From positions 62,001 through 126,000 of the forward strand of contig NZ_JADWPD010000010.1 of assembly GCF_017308975.1 (NCBI RefSeq): a DNA stretch of 64,000 nucleotides, given 5' to 3'. Source of the stretch: Amycolatopsis sp. MtRt-6 (GTDB taxonomy: Bacteria; Actinomycetota; Actinomycetes; Mycobacteriales; Pseudonocardiaceae). The notes below the pieces were generated by a model. That model did no database searches, had not been told where the DNA came from, and saw only the letters and a program-made list of their open reading frames with translations. The translations under genes and the position numbers were made by a program. Below, one piece after another: positions 48,037 through 55,869 of this stretch. The number at the start of each line of letters is the position of its first letter. Position 1 is the first letter of the stretch.

Positions 48037-49728
48037 ATGGACGACGACGCCACGGTCAGCGCGGCCGACATCGCGCGGCTCGCCGGGGTCGGCCGGGCCG
48101 CGGTCAGCAACTGGCGCCGCCGCTACCCGGACTTCCCGCAGCCGGTCGGCGGCACGGCGTCGAGCCCGTTGTTCGGTCTCTCCGCCGTCGCCGGCTGGTT
48201 CCGCGCGCGCGGCAAGAAGTTCGAGCTGAGCGCCGGCGAACGCGCGTGGCAGCGCCTGCGCGCCCTCGGTGACGACCTCGACCTCGCCGAGCGCGTCAGC
48301 CGCGCGGGCGTCTTCTTCGCTTTCCAGGCGGGGATCTTCGACACCTTCGACAGCAAGCTCGACGACCCGGAGCTGCTCACCCTGCTCAGCGAGATGACGC
48401 ACCAGAGCGGGCCGGTCGAGGCGTTCGAACTGTTGTGCCGCAGGTACTTCGAGGCCCATTCCCGGCGGCTGTCGGCGACGCCGGAGCCGGTCGCCGAGCT
48501 GATGGCCCGGCTTGCCGGCCCGGTCTCGACGATCCTCGACCCCGCGTGCGGCTTCGGCGCCCTTGCGCTGGTGAGCGGCGCCAAAACCGTGCTGGGCCAG
48601 GACAGCGACCCGATGACGGCGTCGATCGCGGCCCTGCGGCTGCGGCTGCGCGGCATCGAGGCGGAGGTCTACGCGGTCGACGCGCTGCGCGAAGACGCCT
48701 TCGCCGGCCGGACCGCCGAAGCGGTGTTGTGCGACCCGCCGTTCAACGAACGGGCCTGGGGGCACGACGAACTGGTCGGTGACGAACGCTGGGAGTACGG
48801 CCTGCCCCCGCGCGGCGAGCCCGAGCTCGCCTGGGTGCAGCACTGCCTCGCGCACGTCGAACCCGGTGGCACGGTGGTGATCCTGATGCCGGGCGCGGCG
48901 GCCGGCCGCCGCAGCGGCAAGCGCATCCGGGGCAACCTGCTGCGCGCGGGGGCGGTCCGCGCGGTCGTCACGCTGGCGCCGGCGGGCCCCGACCTCTGGC
49001 TGCTGCGGCGGCCGGCTCCCGGTGAGCGCGCGCCGTCCACCGTGCTGCTCGGCGAAGCGGGCGAAGACTTGTCCACAGTGGACGAAATGTGGCGGAAGTT
49101 CCGCGCCTGTCCGGAAACCGGCGTCCGGATCATCGACCTGCTCGACGACGACGTCGACCTCACGCCGGCCCGCCGCCGTGCCAGGGACGAGGATCCCGGG
49201 CAGGCCTTCGAAGCCGTGCGGGCGCGGTTCGCCGGACTCGCGCCCCGGCTGCCGCCGCTCGACGCGGCGGACGGCGAACCGGCGTTCACGACGATCGGCG
49301 AGCTGGTCAAGGCCGGCGTGGTCGAGGTCAGGCACATGGCGCGCACGGACGCCGAACCCCCGGTGGCGCGGCGAGGTGACGTCGTCGCGTCGGTGACCGG
49401 GATCGCGTACGTCCACAGTGGACCGCCGGAGCCGGTGGGGGCCGGTCTCACCGTTTACCGCCTCGACGCCGAGCGGCTGGACGCGGACTTCCTGGCCGGC
49501 TGCCTGCGCGCGGCCGATCTGCCCGCCGCGTCGGCGTCCACCCGGATCGACGGCAGGCGCGTGCGGATCCCGCGGGTGCCGATCGGCGTCCAGCGCGAGT
49601 ACGGCCGGGTGTTCCGGAACCTCGCCGAGTTCGACGCCGCGCTGCGCGAGGCGGCCGAAACGGGCCGTGAGCTGGTCCGGCTAGGCTTCGCAGGACTTGT
49701 CGAAGGACGGCTCAGGCCGGGCCGATAG
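48037..49728 (+). CDS. HTH-containing N6-adenine DNA methyltransferase
   Basis: 563 residues. N-terminal helix-turn-helix (AADIARLAGVGRAAVSNWRR), helical linker, then the gamma-class methylase fold: motif I DPACGFGALAL (about 168) and motif IV DPPFNE (about 233). A C-terminal region (about 415-550) resembles a type I specificity half-domain (GELVKAGVVEVRHMAR, then ARRGDVVASVTG). No restriction subunit is adjacent. TAGAGT (48024-48029) lies seven bases before the ATG, so expression may be leaderless. It is followed after 8 bp by a kinase gene. Confidence 0.85.
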   Translation: MDDDATVSAADIARLAGVGRAAVSNWRRRYPDFPQPVGGTASSPLFGLSAVAGWFRARGKKFELSAGERAWQRLRALGDDLDLAERVSRAGVFFAFQAGIFDTFDSKLDDPELLTLLSEMTHQSGPVEAFELLCRRYFEAHSRRLSATPEPVAELMARLAGPVSTILDPACGFGALALVSGAKTVLGQDSDPMTASIAALRLRLRGIEAEVYAVDALREDAFAGRTAEAVLCDPPFNERAWGHDELVGDERWEYGLPPRGEPELAWVQHCLAHVEPGGTVVILMPGAAAGRRSGKRIRGNLLRAGAVRAVVTLAPAGPDLWLLRRPAPGERAPSTVLLGEAGEDLSTVDEMWRKFRACPETGVRIIDLLDDDVDLTPARRRARDEDPGQAFEAVRARFAGLAPRLPPLDAADGEPAFTTIGELVKAGVVEVRHMARTDAEPPVARRGDVVASVTGIAYVHSGPPEPVGAGLTVYRLDAERLDADFLAGCLRAADLPAASASTRIDGRRVRIPRVPIGVQREYGRVFRNLAEFDAALREAAETGRELVRLGFAGLVEGRLRPGR

Positions 49729-49736
49729 GGAAACGG

Positions 49737-50627
49737 ATGCTGATCGCCGACCGCTACGAGCTCGACGAGCTGCCGCTCGGCCGCGGCGGGATGGGTGCGG
49801 TGCACGGCGGGTACGACCGCAGGCTCGGCCGTCGCGTGGCGATCAAGCTGCTCAGGCTGCCGGGCCGCGACGAAGAGCTCGAAGCCCGCTTCGCCCGCGA
49901 AGCCCGCATCCTGGCGACGCTCGACCACCCCGGCGTCCCGACGCTGTACGACTACGGCACCCACGACGACCGGTTGTTCCAGGTCATGCAGTTCGTCGAC
50001 GGCGTGACGGTGGCCGACCTGCTCGCCGAGCACGGGCCGCTGCCGGTGCCGTGGGCCGCGGCGATCGCGGCGCAGACGTGCGCGGTGCTGACCGCCGCCC
50101 ACGCGCTCGCGGTCTGCCACCGCGACCTCAAGCCGTCCAACCTGATGCTCGGGCCCGACGGCGGGGTGAAGGTGATGGACTTCGGCCTGGCCGTGCTCCG
50201 CGAAGCCGACGCGGCGCAGTTCACGCGGGCCGGGCAGCTGCTGGGCACGCCGTCGTACATGGCGCCCGAGCAGATCCAGCGGGGTGGCGCCGAGCCGCGC
50301 AGCGATCTCTACGCGCTGGGCTGCGTGCTGCACGAGATGCTCACCGGGCGGCGGCTCTTCGACGGGCCGACCGCGTACGCGGTGTTCGAACGGCAGGTCA
50401 AGGAGCTGCCGCCGCCGGTGCCGGGTGTCCCGAAGCCGCTGAACGCCCTGCTCGCCGAGGTACTGGCCAAGGACCCGGAAGCCCGGCCGGCCGGCGCCGC
50501 CGCACTGTACGAGCGGCTCGGCGCGTTCGTCGGCGGGCTGCCGCCGCTGCCGGGGTTCCTGGTCCCGCCGTCGGTGCCCAGCCCGGGGCGGATGTACGCG
50601 CGGATGCTGGGCCGCGTCACCGGCTGA
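49737..50627 (+). CDS. Soluble Ser/Thr protein kinase
   Basis: 296 residues, only a kinase domain. P-loop LGRGGMGAV (about 14-22), VAIKLL with the catalytic Lys, HRDLKPSNLM (about 128-137), DFGLAV (about 149), GTPSYMAPEQI. The C-terminus (PPSVPSPGRMYARMLGRV) has no transmembrane helix or PASTA domain, unlike PknB-type wall kinases. It is in one operon with the DNA methylase, 8 bp apart, and its end overlaps the convergent membrane-protein gene by 11 bp. Confidence 0.9.
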   Translation: MLIADRYELDELPLGRGGMGAVHGGYDRRLGRRVAIKLLRLPGRDEELEARFAREARILATLDHPGVPTLYDYGTHDDRLFQVMQFVDGVTVADLLAEHGPLPVPWAAAIAAQTCAVLTAAHALAVCHRDLKPSNLMLGPDGGVKVMDFGLAVLREADAAQFTRAGQLLGTPSYMAPEQIQRGGAEPRSDLYALGCVLHEMLTGRRLFDGPTAYAVFERQVKELPPPVPGVPKPLNALLAEVLAKDPEARPAGAAALYERLGAFVGGLPPLPGFLVPPSVPSPGRMYARMLGRVTG

Positions 50628-51114
50628 GCGCCGGCCGCCGGTCGGCGAGCGGCAGGCCGCGGCGCTGGATGCGCCGGTAGGTCGTCGCGTTCTGCACGGC
50701 GATGCTCACCCCGAGGGTGAGTGCGATCGACGCCGAGGTCAGCGGGCCCGCGGCCCCGATCGCCGCCGCCGGCGCGGCCACCCCGATCCGCACCGCCACG
50801 GTCAGCAGCCACAGCCCGATCGTGACCGCCGAGCCCCGCTGGAACGTCGTGCCGTCGCGCTCGGTGAGGGTGGTCGTGGCGCTGCGCAGCACGCCGAGCC
50901 CGGCGAGCACCAGCAGGTCGGCGGCGAGCAGGCCCAGTTCGGCCGCGGACGCGCCGGGGAGCGCTTTCAGCGTCAGGTACCCGCCCACCGCGGTGAGCAG
51001 CAGCGGCATCGCGACCAGCGTCCTGCGGTCGAGCAGCGTGCCGCGGACCTGCTGGTAGACGAGCTTGTACAGGACGAGGGCGGCGATGGCCGCATAAAGC
51101 AGGACGCTGGTCAT
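50617..51114 (-). CDS. DUF1453-like (CcdC) integral membrane protein
   Basis: 165 residues with four or five membrane helices: SVLLYAAIAALVLYKLVYQQ, TLVAMPLLLTAVGGYLTL, LGLLAADLLVLAGLGVLRSA, VTIGLWLLTVAVRIGVAAP. The distribution fits the DUF1453 family. No function known. Confidence 0.75.
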   Translation of the reverse strand: MTSVLLYAAIAALVLYKLVYQQVRGTLLDRRTLVAMPLLLTAVGGYLTLKALPGASAAELGLLAADLLVLAGLGVLRSATTTLTERDGTTFQRGSAVTIGLWLLTVAVRIGVAAPAAAIGAAGPLTSASIALTLGVSIAVQNATTYRRIQRRGLPLADRRPALSR

Positions 51115-51328
51115 CCGGGCTCCCTGTGTCGAAGGTCGCCTCCAGCGTCGGCGAACGGCGGCGCGGATTCGTCGGCCCGCGGACCGGTTCCGGGTGGAAA
51201 CCGGTCTCCACCCCGGGGTTGAGCGCAGCTGCCCAAATCGTGACCTTCCCCGGCGAACCTCGACCGGGTGACCACCGTCTTTACCCGTGTCCAAACGCGA
51301 TGATCGAGACAGCTGGGGGTACCGGATC

Positions 51329-51970
51329 GTGAAGAGGCTTCTGGCGGGAGCGGCCGCGCTGGCCACCGCGTTCGTGCTGACCGCCTGCTCCGGTGGCGGT
51401 GCGGCCCCCGGCTCGACCGCGGGTGGCGGGGCCGTCGCCGCGGCGGGCACCGGCGGCGGGACGCCGACGACCGCGAGCACCACCCCGGCAGCGACGAGCC
51501 CCACGCCGACGCCCACCCCCGAGTCCACGAAGCCGGCGCCGGCCAGCACCTCGGCCAAGCCGAAGCCCAAGCCGACCCCGAAGCCGGCACCGAAGCCCAC
51601 GGCGGACGTTCCGTGCGCCGCGGCGGCCGCGGCCCCCGGCACCGCCGCCTGCGTCGACATCTCCGCGCACAAGGCGTGGCTGCTGCAGGGCGGCAAGGTC
51701 ATCTACGGGCCGGTGCCGATGCTGCCGGGCCGCAAGGGCTACGAGACCCCGACCGGCAAGTTCCGCGTCCTGTCGAAGGAAAAGATGCACCTGTCGAAGC
51801 AGTTCGACAACGCGGAGATGCCGAACTCGGTCTTCTTCTACCCGGGCGACGCCTTCCACACGGGCAGCCTCTCGGTGTACTCGCACGGCTGCATCCACCT
51901 CTCGCCGAGCGCGTCCCTGAAGTTCTTCAACACCCTGCGCATCGGCGACGTCGTGCAGGTTGTTCCGTAA
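51329..51970 (+). CDS. L,D-transpeptidase-like lipoprotein 1
   Basis: 213 residues from GTG 51329, behind GGGGG; a GTG at 51287 would add a hydrophilic stretch before the signal. Signal peptide with lipobox LTAC, a Thr/Pro/Lys-rich linker (KPKPKPTPKPAPKP), then a YkuD domain from about residue 100 with WLLQGGKVIYGPVPMLPG and the catalytic SHGCIHLS. It would form 3,3-type cross-links or attach proteins to peptidoglycan. Paralogous to the gene at 55324 (EKMHLSK, FDNAxMPNSVFF and LKFFNTL are shared). Confidence 0.88.
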   Translation: MKRLLAGAAALATAFVLTACSGGGAAPGSTAGGGAVAAAGTGGGTPTTASTTPAATSPTPTPTPESTKPAPASTSAKPKPKPTPKPAPKPTADVPCAAAAAAPGTAACVDISAHKAWLLQGGKVIYGPVPMLPGRKGYETPTGKFRVLSKEKMHLSKQFDNAEMPNSVFFYPGDAFHTGSLSVYSHGCIHLSPSASLKFFNTLRIGDVVQVVP

Positions 51971-52035
51971 ACCGTCATGGTCCGTCACCCGGCGTAGGTC
52001 ACATTCGGGTGAAGTAATCCGGACTGGTGCAACTG

Positions 52036-52077
52036 GTCCCCCTTCTCCGGCGATAACAGATCGCCGAGAAGGGGGAC
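52036..52077 (+). promoter_or_regulatory. Hairpin that would hide the ribosome site of the LGFP-protein gene
   Basis: GTCCCCCTTCTCCGGCGAT (52036-52054) pairs with ATCGCCGAGAAGGGGGAC (52060-52077): 18 pairs, one bulged C, loop AACAG. The right arm contains the GGGGG ribosome site, six bases before the ATG at 52084. It could be an RNA switch, or a terminator of the upstream gene with a side effect on translation. Confidence 0.65.
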
Positions 52078-52083
52078 ACACAC

Positions 52084-55000
52084 ATGGTCGTGCGGAAATT
52101 CGGGTTGCTGCTGGTCGCGGCCTTGATCGGGGCATTGCTGCCCTTCGTGTCCCCGGGAGTCGCGGCGGCGGCGACGCTGCCACCCGGGTTCGTGCTCCGG
52201 GACACCGACTCGGGTCTCGGGCAGTACCAGTTCACGGACTTCGGGTACCTGCCGGACAACTCCGTCCTGGTCACCGGCAAGGACGGCCGCGTCCGCTGGC
52301 TGCCGGTCACCGGGGCCGGCCGGACGATCGCGACGCTGCCGGTCCGCACGAACCAGGACCTCGGCCTCGTCGGCCTGGCCGTGGCGCCGGACTACGCGAC
52401 GTCGCGCGGCATCTACCTCACCCGGTCGATCAACACCGCCGGCGGCTTCGTCATGCGGCTGTCGCGGTTCACCGTGACCGTGGACGCGGCGGGCGCGCCG
52501 GCCGGCCTGACCGGGGAGCAGCCGCTGTTCGAGGTGCCGGGCACCTTCGACGTCCACGGCATCGACGGTGTCATCGCCGCCGCGGACGGGACGCTGTGGC
52601 TGGCGATCGGTGACAACAGCGACTACCGGAAGATGGACCCGGTCGCGCTGCGCGCCCTGGACATCAACCAGCCCTACGGCAAGATCCTCCACCTGACCGC
52701 CGGCGGCGCGGGCGTGCCGGGGAACCCGTACTACGACGCGGCCAACCCGGCCTCGACCGCGAGCAAGGTGTTCGCGCGCGGATTCCGCAACCCGTTCCGC
52801 TTCGGCCTCGACCCGAGTCTCGGCCTGCCGATCGTCGGCGACGTCGGCTGGAGCAACTGGGAAGAGGTCAACGTCGTTCAGCGCGGTGCCAACCACGGCT
52901 GGCCGTGCTGGGAAGGCAGCCACCCGACGCCGGGCTACAGCAGCCTCGCGGGCTGCGCCGGCGTGCCGAACCAGCCGCCGGTCCACGAGTACGCGCACGG
53001 CACCGGAGCCATGGAAGGCAACAGCATCACCGGCGGCATCGTCTACAGCGGATCCAGTTACCCGGAGTCCTACCGCGGCTCGTACTTCTTCGGCGACTAC
53101 GTGACCAGCAAGATCTGGACGCTGCGGTACGACGAGCAGGGCCGGCTCACCCAGGCGCCGGAGAACCCGCCGCTCTTCACCGGCATCGGCGGCCCGGTGA
53201 AGTTCGGGGCGGCGCCCAACGGCGACATCGTCTACGCCGACATCCTGTCCGGCGCCCTGCGCCGCCTGACCTACTCGGCGGGCAACACCGCGCCGGTGGC
53301 GAAGGCCGCCACGACGACGAACCCGGCCACCCGCACCGTGTCGTTCGACGGCTCGGCTTCCGTCGACTACGACAACGACGCGCTGAAGTACGACTGGACC
53401 TTCGGCGACGGGACCACCGCGGCCGACGCCGGCCCGAAGGTGTCGCACACCTACGCGGCGGGCACCGAGTCGTTCACCGCGCAGCTGCGGGTCCGTGACC
53501 CGCTGGGGCTCACCGGCGAGGTCACCGTCCCGGTCGCGCCCGGCAACCACACCCCGCAGCTCACCCTGACCTCGCCCGGTGCCGCGACGTTCGCGGTCGA
53601 CGAGCCGGTCGCGCTGAGCGCCACCGCGACCGACGTCGAGGACGGCCCGCTGCCCATCACCTGGACCACGGCGGTGCGGCACTGCCCGAGCGAAGCGACG
53701 TGCCACGCGCACCCGGGCATCGGCGGGACCGGCGCGAGCTTCTCGCAGCCGTTCACCGAACACCCGGCCTCCCGGATGGAGTTCACCGCGACGGTGACCG
53801 ACAGCGCGGGTGTCAGCACGTCCCAGACGTACACGGCGATGCCGCGGCAGCACCGGATCACCCTGCGCGGCACGCAACCCGCGGCGTTGAGCATTCCGGT
53901 GGCGGGCGGGGTCAGCACGGCCATGGTCACCGAAGGCGCCACTTTCGACGTCGAAGCCGCGCAGCTGGCCATCGACGGCGTCTCGACGTTCTCCGGCTGG
54001 CAGGACGGTCCCCGGGAAAACACGTGGATCGTCACCGTCGGCACGACCGACCTGACGCTGACGGCGAACTACGCGACCCCGATCGACCAGCGCTACGACG
54101 CCGACCCGGCGTTGCGGGCGATGCTCGGGGCGCCGACGGCGGCGGAGGTCACCGACGGCCCGGTGCACTACCGGGTCTACGCGAACGGCCGGCTGTACTG
54201 GAGCGCCGCGACCGGCACCCGGTACGTCACCGGCCCGGTGCTGGAGAAGTACGTCGCCGTCGGTGGGCACGGTTTGCTCGGGCCGCCGACGTCGGACACG
54301 GCCCCGACCGCGGACGGCGTGGGCCAGTACAGCGACTTCATCGCCAACGGCAACGTGGGTTCGATCTACTACACCCCGGCGACGGGTGCGCACACGATCT
54401 ACGGCGAGATCCGGAAGAAGTGGGCGGCCACGGGCTACCAGAACGGCCTGGGCTATCCGACGACGGACGAGCTCGGCGTCTACGACGGTGTCGGCCGGTA
54501 CAACCACTTCGTCAAGGACGGCAACGTCGGTTCGATCTACTTCACGCCCGCGACCGGTGCGCACACGATCTACGGCGAGATCCGGAAGAAGTGGGCGGCG
54601 ACGGGCTACGAGGCCGGACTCGGTTATCCGACGACGGACGAGCTCGGCGTGTTGGACGGCGTGGGCCGGTACAACCACTTCATCAAGGGTGGCAACGTCG
54701 GGTCGATCTACTTCACTCCGGCGACGGGGGCGCACACGATCTACGGTGAGATCCGGAAGAAGTGGGCGGCGACGGGTTACGAGGCCGGACTCGGTTATCC
54801 GACGACGGACGAACTCGGGGTCAACGACGGTGTCGGCCGGTACAACCACTTCATCAAGGACGGCAACGTCGGGTCGATCTACTACACGACCGCGACCGGC
54901 GCGCACACCGTCTACGGCGAGATCCGGAAGAAGTGGGCGGCGTGGGGCTACGAGCGTGGTCTCGGCTATCCGACGACCGACGAACTCGGCGTCACGGGCG

Positions 55001-55236
55001 GCCGTGGCCGCTACAACCACTTCAGCCTCAACAGCTCGATCTACTTCACCCCGACGACCGGTCCCCGCGTGGTGAAGGGCGAGATCCGGAAGCGCTGGGC
55101 GGCGCTCGGGTGGGAACAGTCCTACCTGGGCTACCCGAAGTCGGACGAGTACGTGATCAGCGGTGGGTACCGCAGCGACTTCGAGGGCGGGTACATCATC
55201 TACACCTCCGCCGGGGCCCGGGACTATCGCTGGTAA
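52084..55236 (+). CDS. Secreted PQQ-type sugar dehydrogenase with PKD and LGFP repeats
   Basis: 1050 residues. Signal peptide (cleavage near residue 31), a glucose/sorbosone dehydrogenase beta-propeller at about 35-395 (DLGLVGLAVAPDY, GTLWLAIGDNSDYR, NPFRFGLDPS), a PKD domain at 402-485 (VSFDGSASVDYDND, YDWTFGDGT), an Ig-like segment, and six to seven LGFP repeats at about 690-1050 (LGYPTTDELGV). LGFP repeats tether proteins to the mycolate/arabinogalactan envelope. The enzyme domain may oxidise wall sugars, or serve only as a scaffold. It is flanked by two related L,D-transpeptidase genes. Confidence 0.88.
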   Translation: MVVRKFGLLLVAALIGALLPFVSPGVAAAATLPPGFVLRDTDSGLGQYQFTDFGYLPDNSVLVTGKDGRVRWLPVTGAGRTIATLPVRTNQDLGLVGLAVAPDYATSRGIYLTRSINTAGGFVMRLSRFTVTVDAAGAPAGLTGEQPLFEVPGTFDVHGIDGVIAAADGTLWLAIGDNSDYRKMDPVALRALDINQPYGKILHLTAGGAGVPGNPYYDAANPASTASKVFARGFRNPFRFGLDPSLGLPIVGDVGWSNWEEVNVVQRGANHGWPCWEGSHPTPGYSSLAGCAGVPNQPPVHEYAHGTGAMEGNSITGGIVYSGSSYPESYRGSYFFGDYVTSKIWTLRYDEQGRLTQAPENPPLFTGIGGPVKFGAAPNGDIVYADILSGALRRLTYSAGNTAPVAKAATTTNPATRTVSFDGSASVDYDNDALKYDWTFGDGTTAADAGPKVSHTYAAGTESFTAQLRVRDPLGLTGEVTVPVAPGNHTPQLTLTSPGAATFAVDEPVALSATATDVEDGPLPITWTTAVRHCPSEATCHAHPGIGGTGASFSQPFTEHPASRMEFTATVTDSAGVSTSQTYTAMPRQHRITLRGTQPAALSIPVAGGVSTAMVTEGATFDVEAAQLAIDGVSTFSGWQDGPRENTWIVTVGTTDLTLTANYATPIDQRYDADPALRAMLGAPTAAEVTDGPVHYRVYANGRLYWSAATGTRYVTGPVLEKYVAVGGHGLLGPPTSDTAPTADGVGQYSDFIANGNVGSIYYTPATGAHTIYGEIRKKWAATGYQNGLGYPTTDELGVYDGVGRYNHFVKDGNVGSIYFTPATGAHTIYGEIRKKWAATGYEAGLGYPTTDELGVLDGVGRYNHFIKGGNVGSIYFTPATGAHTIYGEIRKKWAATGYEAGLGYPTTDELGVNDGVGRYNHFIKDGNVGSIYYTTATGAHTVYGEIRKKWAAWGYERGLGYPTTDELGVTGGRGRYNHFSLNSSIYFTPTTGPRVVKGEIRKRWAALGWEQSYLGYPKSDEYVISGGYRSDFEGGYIIYTSAGARDYRW
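54362..54960 (+). repeat. Near-identical 159-bp tandem repeats coding for LGFP modules
   Basis: Four consecutive units start around TCGATCTACTACACCCCGGC (54362) and recur every 177-180 bases with very high identity, including synonymous positions (for example GGCGAGATCCGGAAGAAGTG at 54402 and 54579). Coding repeats, not a CRISPR array. Confidence 0.7.
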
Positions 55237-55323
55237 CCATTTTTCCCGCACGCTCAACCTCTCCCCGCCACCGCACGTCTTGGGTGGCAGAAAGCAGGGA
55301 ACGAAGAACTTCTGGGGGACCAC

Positions 55324-55863
55324 ATGCGCGTGCGGCGCGTTCTGGCTGCTCTGTCCACTTTGGCCGCCGCGGCCGTGCTGACCGCGTGCTCGGCCGGCGC
55401 GACCGCGGACGTCCGGCTGGCGGCGGACACGCCGACGGCGCCGACGGCGTCCACCTCGGTGGCCACGCCCGCTCCGGCGCCGACGAAGGCGAAGCCGGTC
55501 ATGGCGGCCGGGGTGCCGTGCACGATCACGGCGAAGGCCTGTGTGTCCCTGTCCGGCAAGCAGGCTTGGCTGCTCGACGAAGGCAAGATCGTGTACGGCC
55601 CGGTGAAGATGTTGCCGGGCAAGAAGAGTGAGCCGACCCCGGTGGGCAAGTGGAAGGTGGAGTACAAGGAAAAGATGCACCTGTCGAAGGAATTCGACAA
55701 CGCGAAGATGCCGAACTCGGTGTTCTTCGCCCCCGGCGGCATCGCGTTCCACGAGGGCAGCCTCAGCAGGTACTCGGCCGGCTGCGTGCACCTCTCGAGC
55801 GCGGCGTCGCTGAAGTTCTTCAACACCCTCGAGAAGGGCGATGAAGTCCAGGTCGTCCGGTAG
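55324..55863 (+). CDS. L,D-transpeptidase-like lipoprotein 2
   Basis: 179 residues; ATG behind GGGGGA. Lipobox LTAC, a shorter Thr/Ala/Pro linker than paralogue 1, and a YkuD-like domain with WLLDEGKIVYGPVKMLPG and the catalytic SAGCVHLS (Ala in place of the usual His before Gly). The shared EKMHLSK and MPNSVFF blocks show a recent common origin with the 51329 gene. Confidence 0.88.
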   Translation: MRVRRVLAALSTLAAAAVLTACSAGATADVRLAADTPTAPTASTSVATPAPAPTKAKPVMAAGVPCTITAKACVSLSGKQAWLLDEGKIVYGPVKMLPGKKSEPTPVGKWKVEYKEKMHLSKEFDNAKMPNSVFFAPGGIAFHEGSLSRYSAGCVHLSSAASLKFFNTLEKGDEVQVVR

Positions 55864-55869
55864 GTCCTG

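Noticed and set aside
47215..50627. Complete Pgl or BREX defence system
   Set aside because: PglZ-like and large PglY/BrxC-like genes are absent, and the methylase and kinase do not show PglX/PglW size or layout.
54362..54960. CRISPR or non-coding tandem repeat
   Set aside because: The repeats are in frame with a long ORF and encode LGFP modules.
51985..55791. A 1268-codon open frame on the minus strand
   Set aside because: It is the shadow of the sugar-dehydrogenase/LGFP gene and its neighbours: no ribosome site, Arg/Val-rich composition without domains, and poor third-position pattern compared with the plus strand.
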